Shown here: positions 44,613-56,111 of the stretch, piece after piece
Numbering within the stretch: position 1 is the first letter of the stretch
Layout: each line of letters opens with the position of its first letter
NCBI GenBank assembly: GCA_934045075.1
Contig: OW203724.1
Coordinates: 19,583,143-19,647,142 of the forward strand
DNA from: Yponomeuta sedellus
Taxonomy: Eukaryota; Arthropoda; Insecta; Lepidoptera; Yponomeutidae
Reading direction: 5' to 3'
DNA: 64,000 bases
Made by a program: the position numbers and the translations under genes
Notes under the pieces: model-generated
The model's database searches: none
What the model saw: the letters and a program-made list of their open reading frames with translations, nothing else
Told to the model about the DNA's origin: nothing

Positions 44613-45063
44613 CATCACTTCAGCCAGATGTCGCTACCTGTATGTAATACAGAGAATATTGTAAAGAGGTTCGAAATTTCGCTGATGCCGTTGAGTCGCC
44701 CATTGGCTCAGTTGGGAGAGCGCTGGCACGGTTAGCCAGAGGTCACGGGTTCGAGTCCCGGCATGGGTGGAATTTTTAGCCTCTATTTTTTTTTTATGTA
44801 GCCTCGATTGTGTCCCACTGCTGGGCAAAGGCCTCCCCTTTTGTATTCTATTCCTCCCTGTTCATGGCCACTTCCTGCCAGTCCGGCAGAAAGGTTGTAA
44901 GGTCGTCCCGCCATCTCCGCTTGGGTCGGCCACGTTTGCGATATCCGTCGCGCGGAACCCAGTCAGTGACGATTTTTGCCCACCTCTCTGGGCCCATACG
45001 GCCCAGCCTCTAAATAGGTTTTTAAAATTGTCCTTAGCACGGGTTAGTGCATTAAAAATAATA
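44613..45063 (+). mobile_element. SINE A interrupted by a LINE fragment
   Basis: Head (TCAGCCAGATGTCGCTACC), tRNA-like core and tail, the last split at 44785 by the LINE piece ending at 45004. The tail resumes at AGCCTCTAAATAGG and ends at GTGCATTAAAAATA. Confidence 0.82.
44786..45004 (-). mobile_element. LINE 3'-end fragment nested inside SINE A
   Basis: The 219-bp insert begins with a T-run (its poly(A) on the minus strand) and contains CCCACTGCTGGGCAAAGGCC. An 8-bp duplication AGCCTCTA at 44778-44785 and 45005-45012 brackets it within the SINE tail module, proving order of insertion. Confidence 0.8.
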
Positions 45064-45211
45064 TAATGATTGAAAATATTAAAATGAATCCAAACCTAAC
45101 CTTTTTTAAAATTAAATTAAATATTAGAACCAGATCTCCGTCGGGCGGTAGATTACTGAGAAGGCTGAAGGCATTGCCTCGCTGTATGGCGAGAATTTGA
45201 CCTTTAGACAT

Positions 45212-45590
45212 ATATATAGAACACTTTATTGCACAACCAAAAAAATAGGCAGAACTTGCTTACTTTGGCCAAAGTAAGCAAGTTCTCGGATGTCCTGATG
45301 CGTCGTCCAGGCGCAACGAGATTTCCTAAAAAAAGAGACGCGCTTCCCGATCCCATGGCCCCAGATTCTCCGTCCCGAAAGGCCCTGAGAAGTATAGAAG
45401 ACTTTATTGCACAACCATAAAAATAGGAAGAACTTGCTCAAAGTAAGCAAGTTCTCGGATGTCCTGATGCGTCGGCCAGGCGCAACGAGATCTCCTTAAA
45501 AAAAAGACGCGCCTCCAGACCCCATGGCCCCCAGAGTATCCGTCCCGAAAGGCCCTGAGAAGTATAGAATGTAAAATATATACCCTGAAA
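45212..45590. repeat. Tandem duplication, unit about 176 bp, of a LINE tail
   Basis: Both units start TATAGAA, CTTTATTGCACAACCA and continue AGTAAGCAAGTTCTCGGATG and CCAGGCGCAACGAGAT. The first holds a perfect 34-bp palindrome GAACTTGCTTACTTTGG plus its complement; the second has lost 9-10 bp of it. Confidence 0.75.
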
Positions 45591-45599
45591 GGTATATAA

Positions 45600-45745
45600 T
45601 TTACATTCTGTTTGCTGAATGTCAATGTACAACGTAAAATGTAAGCCGCTGCCTTCGGGCCGTATTGCAGGGAAGAAAAATGCAGCGGGAAAAAACTTCA
45701 CTCTGACCATCTTTTCTCAAGTCATCTTAAACCAAATACATCAGT
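45600..45745 (-). repeat. Repeat copy shared with 1457 and 13615
   Basis: ATTCTGTTTGCTGAATGTCA, GTATTGCAGGGAAGAAAAA and CTGACCATCTTTTCTCAAG. Confidence 0.6.
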
Positions 45746-47060
45746 TGCTTATGCATATACCTACTTAATAAGACTTTTTATGGCAATTAATTTTTTAAAT
45801 AAAATCGTACAATGCGGCGGACTTTATGCCATAAGCATTTCCTACCATTCATAGAGTAGAACCTATTTATCATACTCTCCGACATTCAAGCAATAACAGG
45901 CATTAATAAGCATTCCCGTGGCTAAAAGCATTTTGTAACATAAAATTCAAGTCAACCCTAAGATTTTAAGAATTGAGCTTATAATTATTATCTTTAACCG
46001 TCCTAATTGGAATTATTTAGAACATAGTTAGGTACCTTAATTCCGGATACTCAAGCAGTTATAAACATTCACATGGCTAATTCTAACATAAAACGCATAA
46101 AACACACTTGTATTCATCTATTTTAAGACTTAGGCCGACTTGCGTGACATTTCGCTTAACTTAACTTTAAATAAAATTAACTAAACACTTTTTCTCTGCA
46201 AAATTTCTTTAAACTAATCATAATCAGAATCGTCTTGCACAACACTTGTCATTCCGTTATTTAGCTAAATATAGTTATGGACGAATGCGTGTCAGTAAAG
46301 CAGACTTTACGTTCCGTTTTACGTCTGAACTTATTTCCGCTGACAAAAATGAAGTTGGTTAGAGATAAAAATCTGCATGGAACGAAACAAGTTACAAAAA
46401 GAAAACAAAACTTTCAAAATGTCATTCTGCGCAACATCTGTTCCTTTTATTTTGTTTGGTTCTTTGTTTGAAAATCAACTTCTCGAAGCACACCAAACAA
46501 AGAGTTTATGAAAATAACCTCACTTCTCATATTGACACTAAACAGCTGTGAAAGTAAGATGGCGCTAACTATGATTAACAGAGTTAAATAGCCAATCTCG
46601 GCTGTTTAAATATGACAGTTGCCTAAACATAATTAAGAACAACATTTTTGTTGTGCAAGTCGTTAATGTTAGTTAAGAACCTAATTTTGATTAACTCGTA
46701 TTTAAACTATATTTAAAAGCGTTACGCAAGTCGCCCTTAATAGCAAAAAAAATATCTAAGCACTTTCTAGAAACATACCAAATGCACGTGATCATTGCAG
46801 TCACTTTGTAATATTTGTTTTTTCTTGGCAAGCAGTTAATTTGCTAATGCTCAAAATTACCGTCGAGTTATTTCCAGGAGGACGAGTTTTAAGCTTACAA
46901 AAGCAATTAATTCTCTGCCACTTCCATTGCAGTTAACGTAATGTAAGCGGGCAAGCGCGGCGGGCGTTTGAATTCATTCGAACAGTGAGAATCGACAACA
47001 CCGGCTCGGAACGTCGATTACGGCTTACATAATGGGATACGACAAGGCTTTGCTCTATGG
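45746..47060. other. Unassigned AT-rich stretch
   Basis: No exon, repeat family or RNA gene was recognised. Possible short frames are not convincing. Confidence 0.4.
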
Positions 47061-47129
47061 CGCTTACTTACCTACCTATATTTCATTTCAGTCAGCTTTG
47101 GTCTACCTGTATTGGATGTATTTATCTGA

Positions 47130-47615
47130 ATATTCATACTCATACTCATAGTGAATTGCATGCTGTCACTGTCTAAATCATACGATAAGACAGTGACAGG
47201 GTGTTGTCTGACTATTGAAAAATCCGGTCTGAGTAACACTTTTGCAATGTTTTGTAAGTTTATGTTTAAGTGTCTACAGTACAATTAAGTTTTAACCATT
47301 CGGAAGTAGCCTGGCTACCCATAGCACAGGGAATCATAGTTTGGGAGCCAGGACACAAATGTAACACTTTGCAGTAAATATTTTTTTTTATTCTTTATTC
47401 ATAATCATGCTCATATTCATATTCGTATTTATATTCATATTAAACATATACTTTTTTGGACACGAAAAAAACAAAAAAGAAATACAATTTAAGAAAACAC
47501 AATGTACAAAGGCGAGCTTATCTTGGTCTTCATGTATTGTATTTATGAATATTCTTATTCATATGAATCTGAATATTCATATTCATCATCATGTTCATAT
47601 CCATATTCATAAACG
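47130..47615. repeat. ATTCAT-type microsatellite blocks
   Basis: Degenerate TATTCATATTC and CATACTCATAC runs at 47131-47150, 47400-47450 and 47545-47612. A hairpin CTGTCACTGTCT/AGACAGTGACAG lies at about 47163-47200. Confidence 0.6.
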
Positions 47616-48004
47616 AACTGTTAATATAAATCATAAAAATATGGGATGCAACAATCAGTCGTTTGCTCCTCCTAGGTTATTTTTTCATCTCGGAAATATT
47701 AGCCACTATTAGCAATTTCCTGAAATAATTTATAATGAAAAAAATGTTTACGCCCATGCAAAACCTGGGTGAAACGTAACTTATATTGAAAACAAAATGT
47801 AAGTCGAACTTGCGAACAGAAGGTTGATTGTAAAATCACTCCCACTTGTAAAATTACCTATGTTTGTATCATTTATTTACAAATCTGTGTTTTTTTCTTA
47901 TTTCGGTTCAGGACACATGGCACGAGTTTATATTTTGTGAACATTTTCACTGGCTACCTTCGGTTGACATCCTTCGAGTATGGACTCCTTAAGATGACAA
48001 TCTT

Positions 48005-48105
48005 TTTTCTTCGTCAGGACTGTGGCAAGTGGCAGTCCCTGGTCTCTGCCTACCCCTCTGGGATACAGGCGTGAGGTTATGTATGTGTATGTATGTTTTT
48101 AAAGC
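48005..48105. repeat. LINE tail with GAGGTTATGTATG end
   Basis: GTGGCAAGTGGCAGTCCCTG, TCTGGGATACAGGCGTGAGG and a GTATG run. Confidence 0.6.
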
Positions 48106-48290
48106 CTAAGTAAGAGTCTTTTTTTCTTATTTACATACAAGTACTGTTAGCAAACGATCTCCCCTATCTTATACTATAGGAAACCATGCACTCATAACAA
48201 TATCTCTCATACGAATAACATAGAATTAATTTCACAATTTTTATAGTTTGAAGTTGTGGAAACCTATAATTCGTTATTGATATAAAAAAA

Positions 48291-48340
48291 TACATTGGTC
48301 ATTAAGCTGAACACTTATGTTCAGCTTAATTACCAATGTA
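48291..48340. repeat. Hairpin, 23-bp arms, one mismatch
   Basis: Arms 48291-48313 and 48318-48340. Confidence 0.85.
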
Positions 48341-48736
48341 ATTTCTTTGTATCGGTGGTTTTCCTATGAAATTAAATAAATAAATAGGAATTTAAATTCC
48401 GATTAGAATCACATTCATATAAAAAACATTTAAATTAATCAAAATATACAGTTCCCAACTTAATTCAAATACATCATCAAATAGTTATAAATAGTAACCG
48501 ATTAAGTTTCTTTCTAGCCAAGTTAATCTGCACTTTAGGCAAGTAAACTAAGCTTGTTTCTTTTCAACACACATGCCCTGACTTTAGTTAAAAGACGAAG
48601 TAAAATTTGCCCTTATTCTTTGTCGAACATAATGGTTGACTTCCAGGTCCACCCTCCTTCGACCAAATCTCGGTCATTCGAGCATTACATACCATCTTCA
48701 CCAAATTAGGATCGCATACTCAAGATGGACTAACCT

Positions 48737-49107
48737 TCACTTTGAGCCTGTGCCGGTAAGGATGATGTGAGTCCCCCGTGCCCTATTAGGGCTTATACCA
48801 GGAGAGGTGTGAATTTTGTGTTCCTTGACATTTTGCGCTCCAAACATTCCAGTTGATTTATTATCATCAGCTTCCTCAAAGCTGGGGCCCAGAGAATAGC
48901 TGCATACAGGACTATGGGCTCTATCACCAACACACATATCGTCCTAGTGATCTCTGAATTATGTGCAAGTCTTATTATGGCTAATACCAAGTAGTTTGAA
49001 ATTTGAAGGGTATGGAAGATAAGAGTAGGACCACTTATGAACTCATGTATACTACCTAATAAGTATAAAGCTCTCTTTTTAAGTTGCCAACTAGTCACGC
49101 TATGCAT
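48737..49107 (-). pseudogene. Decayed LINE reverse transcriptase C-terminal fragment
   Basis: The minus strand reads HNSEITRTICVLVIEPIVLY, then AAILWAPALRKL and LECLERKMSRN. The pattern of a hydrophobic helix, E-P-I-V-L-Y-x-A-x-x-W-A-P-A-L and a Q-R-like helix is typical of the region after the reverse transcriptase fingers in R1- and Jockey-type LINEs. The frame is open over 104 codons, but the flanks show no match to the three larger LINEs. Family unassigned. Confidence 0.45.
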
Positions 49108-49380
49108 TGTTTACTGTTTCATCTCTACTTTTATTTTTACGCTTTCAAAAACGATAGATAATACAGACAGAGAATACCTTATTTCATAACCAGAAAAAAA
49201 GAATAGAAAGACTGCAGTGCAAAATTGAAACCATAATTATCTTACTTGACTATAAATAATATTGTTTCCGCCAAATATATTTATCATGGATTGTCTTGAC
49301 TAATATCATATTGTGTTGATCTGAGAATTCAATTTTTTCCGTGTATGGTGATGCATACATTTTATATTTAACTTCATCGC

Positions 49381-49728
49381 TCGTAGCCCCTGCTGTCTAA
49401 GTGATACTAAACAATCACGAAGGTTTAGCAATATAGGGCGCGTTCAGTGCATGGATGGGTGACCGTCTATGACTATCGCTAGTGGCATTTTTTTGAGCGG
49501 TTCCGGGTTTTGCAAGACACGTTAAGCAGTTGGTGCCGGCTTCCGTCAATAGATGGCAGTCATTAAGCCAAGTCAAGAGGCCTTAAACTTCTCACAGTAA
49601 GATCAGCCACTAGTGATGCAAGCCTCCACCAATCCGGACTTGGCCCTCCTGTTGGAGTATGGCCTATACCTTCCCTAGGGAAGAGACCCGTGCCCCTCGA
49701 TGAGGACATAATGGGTTGATGATGATTT
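49381..49728 (+). mobile_element. 5S-derived SINE, near full length, diverged
   Basis: 5S-like head with AGGGCGCGTTCAGTGCATGG and ATGGGTGACCG, then the body (TTAAGCAGTTGGTGCCGGC) and tail GGGTTGATGATGA. More diverged than the copy at 53941. Confidence 0.8.
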
Positions 49729-50299
49729 AATTTCCTTCAAGTTTAATCTGCATTTAGACAAACAGTTTTTGAAATTCTATCAACGTCAACATAGTAAGTA
49801 TCACAGTTAAAGGTGAAAAATAAAACCTTTAGTACCTACCGAGACGCGAAGTATATTATTAGCTCCGCCACAAATACCTTCAGTAATTTCAGTAAAGGCA
49901 CCCCTGCCACGATTGGAATTTCACCGCTATGCGTCGCATGCACACTGTTGCAACTTATCCTACATTCTGTCGTTGGCCCCGTTTCAACCACAAGATTGCA
50001 TTCTTGTGATACCTTCAGCTCAGCCGAGCTCACGCGAACTTGTTGACGTGAAACCGCTACAATATCGTAAATTACAAATGTTAAGATAAGATAAGAATTC
50101 CTTTTTTTAGAGGAGTATTTAGTCGTTATCTTTTTTCCTCTACAACTCGACCCGAAGTCAGCAATAACAAAGACATTGTAGATTGACATTCAACAAACAT
50201 AATGTTTTTTTTCACTTTAAATTTAAATAACCTGGAACGTTATTTAAATATTCTTTACAAATAATATTAAATACTGGAACGACTTCAATTGTGGCTTTA

Positions 50300-50515
50300 T
50301 TTGTAGATATGTAGTAATATTTTAATAAAATAGAAAACTGGATGAAAACGGATAAGCAGGTAAAATAGTCAGATCTGGTCGAAGGGTAAAGTAGTAATGA
50401 TGAAAAATGAGGGAAATCGAATAATGTGTGACGTAATTTAAATATTTGAAAATGATAGATAGAAAAAGAAATAAAAATGGTGTGAAGAGGTTTGCACCGT
50501 TACAAACCGACACTT
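50300..50515 (-). repeat. GGTGCAAACC repeat copy
   Basis: Inverted counterpart of 33577-33757, with one internal indel. Confidence 0.65.
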
Positions 50516-50789
50516 AAAATATTTTCTAACGAATTAGGTGAACGAACTGTGTTTTAAATAACGTATTTTGTTAACTTATAACCAAGCCAATTACAAACGT
50601 CAAACTAAGGATCGTCGTCACTGGTATTTCTCTAATTATTGCCCCATACCAAGATGGTTTCTTTGGCAGTCCGGCACAAATCGAAAAACTTTTAATTTGA
50701 TTTAACGTCGGGTCGACTGAAGGAAGTTGCGTGTGAATTAACCGCCTTATCTACGTCAAAACTAAGAGTGAAGAGAAAGTGTTTTAATT

Positions 50790-50935
50790 TATAGGTATAC
50801 ATCTCACTGCAGGGCACAGGCCTTCGCTCAAAGAGAGAGAAAGTATTCGCTTAATTACCATACGTGCCCGCAGTACTTGAACACCACAGACATCTTCAAA
50901 CGAAAATGAAGGTAATCAATTTTCAAACTAATATA
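50790..50935 (-). repeat. SINE C body
   Basis: Antisense of the body: ATCTCACTGCAGGGCACAGG, then GAGAGAGAAAGT and CATACGTGCCCGC. Confidence 0.6.
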
Positions 50936-51372
50936 GTTTCAGAATTGACATGATTCTACATACGAAGAGGCAAGCTTATTATATATTAAAAATGCTTTTT
51001 AAAAAAATACAATAATCTAATTAAAAATAAAATATTCTCTGTGGTAATATCACACAAAACAGCGTTGGAAAGAATTAAAATGTAGTACAATTCCTGAATG
51101 CATGATAAAGTCCGATTGTGTATTAAATTAGTACATATTTTTCAAACAAATAAATAATATACAGATGATCCTATTTTGCAAAACTAATAAGTAACAAATT
51201 GCATTATAATAGGAACACTGTACATACATGTAGCTAATTTATGGCGAAAAATACAACGATTAATTGCTTAAGTTTAAAAAAATAAGAATGAGATTGAAAA
51301 TAATGCTTCTCACATTAAGCACGACCTTATACATTTACTCATATAATTAGTGCAATAAAGAGTTAAAATAAA

Positions 51373-51645
51373 TACAATACCACACGCTAACGGTGAAGTA
51401 AAACATCGGAGGAAACCCGCGGCTTGGTTGGCTCCGCACGTATTGACTAGTCTTTCCTGTGGGCTAGGCCGACTAAGCTGTCAGAATGGTATAGGTGCTG
51501 GGCAAGCCTACACCATCTATAAAACCATGACCCAGGCACTACAGCGTCGGAGTGGTCCCTTCACCCATCTAGTGTGAGTGAAGATACCACTGGACGCTGT
51601 ATAAATCATCTCATTAAGTAGATGCAAAAAGGCCAATATTATTAT
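51373..51645 (+). mobile_element. SINE D, full copy
   Basis: A 273-bp copy flanked by a 17-bp duplication TAAAGAGTTAAAATAAA (51356-51372, 51646-51662). With the copy at 29697 it defines both ends of the family. Confidence 0.88.
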
Positions 51646-51662
51646 TAAAGAGTTAAAATAAA

Positions 51663-53940
51663 ATAACTTTACTTAACCCTAGACACCTAACCTTCTCACA
51701 CACCCCATTTGTACGCATTCATTAGTTGCTATGTCAAATGTCAGTTCTAGGCAGAATATTCTCATTTCTAGAACGAGTATCTCTACACACCTTTCCGTGG
51801 CTGGAATTCTATTGAAATTATTTGCTAAGTCATCCTTTTAAGAAAAACGAAGCTGAAAAAGCTATTCAGGACCTATCTGTTGGAATTGAGCGACAAAATA
51901 GCGCAACGGTTACAACGCGATTTAACGATTAAAATAAATTGAAATCCGTAAAATCAGACGCGTAACGGCATTCCGTTAGCAACTATTGCTCTTTGACGAA
52001 ATGTAAGCTTTAAATCTGTAGGGTAAGGAAAACTGTTATTATCTTTCAAAGTGGCATACCCAAATGTATGTCTTCAATCAAATTAATATCCCTTTATATG
52101 TCCCCATTGCTGGGGCACGGGTCAAATTATTTGTGAAATTCTAGCATTAGCACCTAAAAACGTGTGAATCATTTCGACTTCTTACCCATGGCAAAGGCAG
52201 TTTGAATGCAAATCGCCCATTTTATATTGTTACAAACAGTATTTGGTCATTATTGTACAGGAAAGTAGCGACTTTTGTCATTTGAGCGCTTTGTGTCATC
52301 GCGCTACCTGTGCTTCTTAATCAGCCCTTTACCTCCAGTGTAGGGCCTTAACCGTAGATTTGTTAACCATAACCATAGACTTCTGACGGTGGTCGGGGGC
52401 ACCTTCCGCTTCAGGTCAGCTAAGGCCGATCGATACGTGTGCAGTGACTAGCAATAGGCGTGATGAAAGATTTTTAAATCCTCTTCCACATTGTGGGGGA
52501 CACGTTTATTATTTACAAAAACCACCTAGTAATTAACTAAAAATTAACGAAGGTTATAGGCGTTTTTCTGAAATCATTTTAAAATTTGTGGGAAAACAGC
52601 TCACAGTGTCATGGCGTCCAATCTGACGTCACGCCCAGGTAAACAAACACACCACGGCTGAAGTTTACCAATGTTAACCTAAGTGTGACGTCACGCCGTG
52701 CGATAGGTGTTTCAGTCGAAATGGCTGAAAGCAATATTCTTTTATTTTATTGAAAATATTTTTTATAAAACTAAATCAGTGTTTTAAGTCTTTTAAACAT
52801 GTACTTTCCCCTAATGTCGTTAAATTTTTGATATTGTCGTCACGCCTATTATTATGCTGTTAATTTTCCCAAGTAATATTGCTCCAAGCTTTTCAATGAA
52901 TTGACTTAATTTACATTGAACTTTAGTACGAAACTATAACGCTTCCTCGTGTTCTTGTTCGACGCCACTATGGCATTTATTTATAATAATAGTATAATGA
53001 AAGATGCTTATACGCAGTTATTCATAAGAATTTTATAATAATAATTCATATAATTAAATTAAGCCTTAAGTTATAAGAGCACAACGCCAAAAAAACTGCA
53101 CTGCAGTTTGGCGAAATTTGTGAAACCAAAAATGTAAAGGTTGTTTTTTTTATTAATAAATAAAAAATAATAATACTATAACAGGTCTATTTGGAATGTT
53201 TTTAAGTAAACTACCTTTACTACAATGCTATTGACTGTATTTGCCACAGCACGTTGACCACGGTAACAGCTACGTTGCCGTTGAGAATTAAGGCTGTGTA
53301 GTCAGGTTTACCCTCTTCTTCTTCAGGCTATATTATGTAGTCCACTACTGGACTTAGGTTTACCTAATTTGAATAAAAGCGATAAAACCGGTTAAATAGT
53401 ATAACTCTCACACTATCTAAGCTCAGTTCTCAGCAAAATATCTGAAGGCATACACATGAACTGAATTGAATTTAAATGAGGGTATTCGTGATAAAGGCTG
53501 TTTTCCGGGGCTCATTTGAATTGACTTTGCTTAGAAGTTACAGTGTCGTTAAATACTATAGATAAAGTATATTTCTGAAGAATCGTTTGAGCAAGATTTG
53601 AACAGACGGGTGTTTGACGTCTTTTAGGCTATTCAGCGATTTAATGTCAGTGAAGTAAATATGAATTTTGTCCCTGAATAAGTCAAGTTGTTTCTGAAAA
53701 CATTTTTTTAGCGTAGTCTATGTACGTTCCACTTAATGGCACGGGTTTTGTCTCAGAGACAGAGAAAGTGGGCTTAGTAAGCACGCGTGCCCACCGCTTT
53801 TTGGCATGACAAGCGCTGAGGCATGTGGACATCAAACACCCATAATTCAAACAAAACTGAAAAGATTTTCTTTCAAACATACTAACTACACATCAAAATA
53901 TGAGCAAGAAAAAAAATGTATTACCTATATTCTTTTAATT
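51663..53940. other. Unassigned stretch
   Basis: Apart from the 5S-SINE scrap at 52080 and a CTTCTTCAGGCTATATTATG repeat scrap at 53318, nothing could be named. Two GTGACGTCACGC-like sites at 52630 and 52690 may mark an old inverted repeat. Confidence 0.4.
52080..52125 (-). repeat. 5S-derived SINE scrap
   Basis: CCTTTATATGTCCCCATTGC and GGGGCACGGGTC only. Confidence 0.55.
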
Positions 53941-54296
53941 CGCTCGTGGCCTAGGCGAAGCGAGTGATTGGAATCAATCACTGGGTTATGCAATAACAGG
54001 CGCGGTCAGGTACGGGATGGGTGACCGTCCCGTGACTACCGCTAGTGGCATTGTTCCGAGCGCTTCAGTGCTTCGCAAGGCACGTTAAGCCGTTGGTGCC
54101 GGTTGTCATATAATGGCAGTCGTTAAGCCATGTCAGAGGCCTTATGGGCGGCTTGATAACTTCTGACAGTAAGGCTTGCCACTGTCTTACAATCCTCCAC
54201 CAACCCGGACCTGGCCCCCGTGGTGGAGTATGGCCTATACCTTCCTCAGGGAAGAGACCCGTGCCCCTCGGTGGGGACATAATGGGTTGATGAAAA
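53941..54296 (+). mobile_element. 5S-derived SINE, full-length reference copy
   Basis: About 356 bp: 5' head GCTCGTGGCCTAGGC, GAGTGATTGGAATCAATCAC, then CAGGCGCGGTCAGGTACGGG and ATGGGTGACCG, which line up with 5S rRNA internal promoter boxes A, IE and C. The body (GGCACGTTAAGCCGTTGGTG) and the 3' end GGGTTGATGA follow. Short (GAT)n ends and no coding capacity are typical of SINE3-class elements. Confidence 0.85.
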
Positions 54297-54352
54297 ATGC
54301 ACTAACCCGTGCTAAGGAAAATGGAATTTTTAGCCTCGAAATAGGTTTTTAA
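54297..54352. mobile_element. Rearranged SINE A scrap
   Basis: The 3'-terminal module lies in minus orientation (TGCACTAACCCGTGCTAAGG) and is joined directly to the inner tail in plus orientation (GGAATTTTTAGCCTCGAAAT). It abuts the end of the 5S-derived SINE at 53941. Confidence 0.65.
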
Positions 54353-54504
54353 GAAAAATGTAACTCAGTATATATTTATTGAGTCTTGATTATCGCAATA
54401 ACCGAAGGCATACCTAATTTCTTCTAGTAGAGTTTCACAAATCTGTTAAACGATTACTAAAGCTCCAATCATAAGATAACTTGCCTGACTGCATATTAAC
54501 CTTG

Positions 54505-54815
54505 CCTGAAACGCAGTTCAAAAAATGTGTTATGTACACTTTGTACCAAAAGGGCTACTATATCATAAAGGATTGTTTAGATGACAATGATGTCTGGAAT
54601 AAAAGCCAGTACAATGCATGACTTGTAGGTTTTATAATAATTATGTAAACTCTGTCAATTAAGGACTTTGAAAAGACTATCTTTGGAGATTTTTTGTCCA
54701 TTTTTTCTCCAAAATTATCTAGATTTTGAAATGGACACCTAGTTTGAAATGTAACGTTAATTAAGCCACAGTTTCAGCGATATTTTGAATAAAACCTTTT
54801 CATTTCATTTCATTA
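54505..54815 (+). pseudogene. LINE 3 family 3'-end copy
   Basis: About 310 bp match the last 35 codons and 3' UTR of the LINE at 15623-16936, including the end around GATGACAATGATGTCTGG, AATAAAACC and the TTTCATTTC tail. It is a short dead-on-arrival insertion, strongly 5' truncated and diverged by scattered substitutions. Confidence 0.85.
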
Positions 54816-55334
54816 ACAAGCCCTAGGTCTAAAACGCAATATCGCAAAAATATTTATAGAAGATATGAAAAGGAAAAAGTATTTATTTAACAATGATAAA
54901 GTATGGATACAATCTAGATAGGAACTAAGTTTGAATTCACAAACTCTTGTGGTGCGATCTTTTCATTGTAGGTATTGCACCTGCGCGGTGTTGCAGGTAA
55001 GTCCGCACAAGTGCGCTAAGTCGTTCTAAGTTGATGCATTCATAATATAAGAGTATACTAGAAAGAAAACAGTTTATTCAGCTGTATCTATGTCAACAGT
55101 GAAGAATATTTTCAGATAAAATCGAACGTGGCAACTATATTAATTCAATAGATTTGATCTTTTCATAAACTCACGTTTGTATCCTGAACGGGGAAGTGCC
55201 AGGTATGCCAAGCCTTGTCGCTTGCCAAGATCATGGCAAGCCTCTTTCTCTGTAAAAATCAAAATGGTAATGTGACCCTATCCTATATTTAATCTGATAG
55301 AATATAAATATCAGACAAATGAGAGGGAATGTTG

Positions 55335-55545
55335 GCTTAATCACCACGAGTGCCAACAGAGGAACAGCGCTGAACTCAGAAACTCAGGTCTCCTCACGAT
55401 ATTTTCCTTTACAGTGAACGAGTGGTATTGCTACTGCAAATTGACACTTTATTTAGAAAACATACTCATAGTTACATGCCGGGGTTCGAACCCGCGACCT
55501 CTTGAAAGTAAGACCAGCGAACTAGCCCTCCTTTACTACCCTATT
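55335..55545 (-). repeat. SINE C body plus tRNA-like piece
   Basis: Antisense SINE C body (CTTAATCACCACGAGTGCC, CTCACGATATTTTCC) is followed at 55475-55545 by a tRNA-like fragment with antisense B box GGGGTTCGAACCCGCGACC. Confidence 0.55.
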
Positions 55546-55825
55546 TTCCTTGTTAAGAATCAATTGATTTGTCAGTGAACCACATTTTTGCTCTCAATTG
55601 TATTTGGATTTGCTAATCTAAATGTTGCGTTAATGTTTCCACAAATGCAAACGCCTGTTAGCTACTTAGCTAAGTGAGATTGAATGAAAATAATTGTTGC
55701 GTGGGGGGATATAAACAAACCTCGATAAGGTTAATAAAAGGCTTTACTTTGAAGTGCTTATCTAAGTTAATTCAATGCTTGTTTACAACAAAGCTTGAGG
55801 CCAAGTGCGGGTTGTAACACCCGCT

Positions 55826-55880
55826 AAATAGGTTTTTTTAAAATTGTCCTTAGCACGGGTTAATGCAATAAAAAGATTAT
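55826..55880 (+). mobile_element. SINE A 3'-end scrap
   Basis: Only the tail (CTAAATAGG, TTAGCACGGGTTAATGC) remains, a strongly 5' truncated copy. Confidence 0.65.
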
Positions 55881-56111
55881 AATTATTTTCTACATTTTGG
55901 TAAATTTTAACAAACAACCAAAGTACTTGAAAACAGAGAAGCTGCATAATATTTGATACTTATATTTTTCGAATCGAATGATGATTGAACGATTTCGAAT
56001 AAGGTACCACGTCCAGTGGTACCTTCACTCTTATTCAATAGATGAAGGGCCCACTGGGACGCTTCGGCGCTTCAGTGCTTAGGAGTATTTGAGACACTGA
56101 AACACGTGTAT

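Noticed and set aside
44634..44828. Short frames reading THAGTRTRDLW
   Set aside because: These are translations of the antisense tRNA-like core of SINE A and recur at each copy (41715, 63504).
47407..47712. 101-codon frame rich in H, I and N
   Set aside because: It is translated from ATTCAT-type microsatellite blocks.
53941..54020. Possible 5S rRNA gene
   Set aside because: Only the internal promoter region aligns; the rest continues into a SINE body present in many copies.
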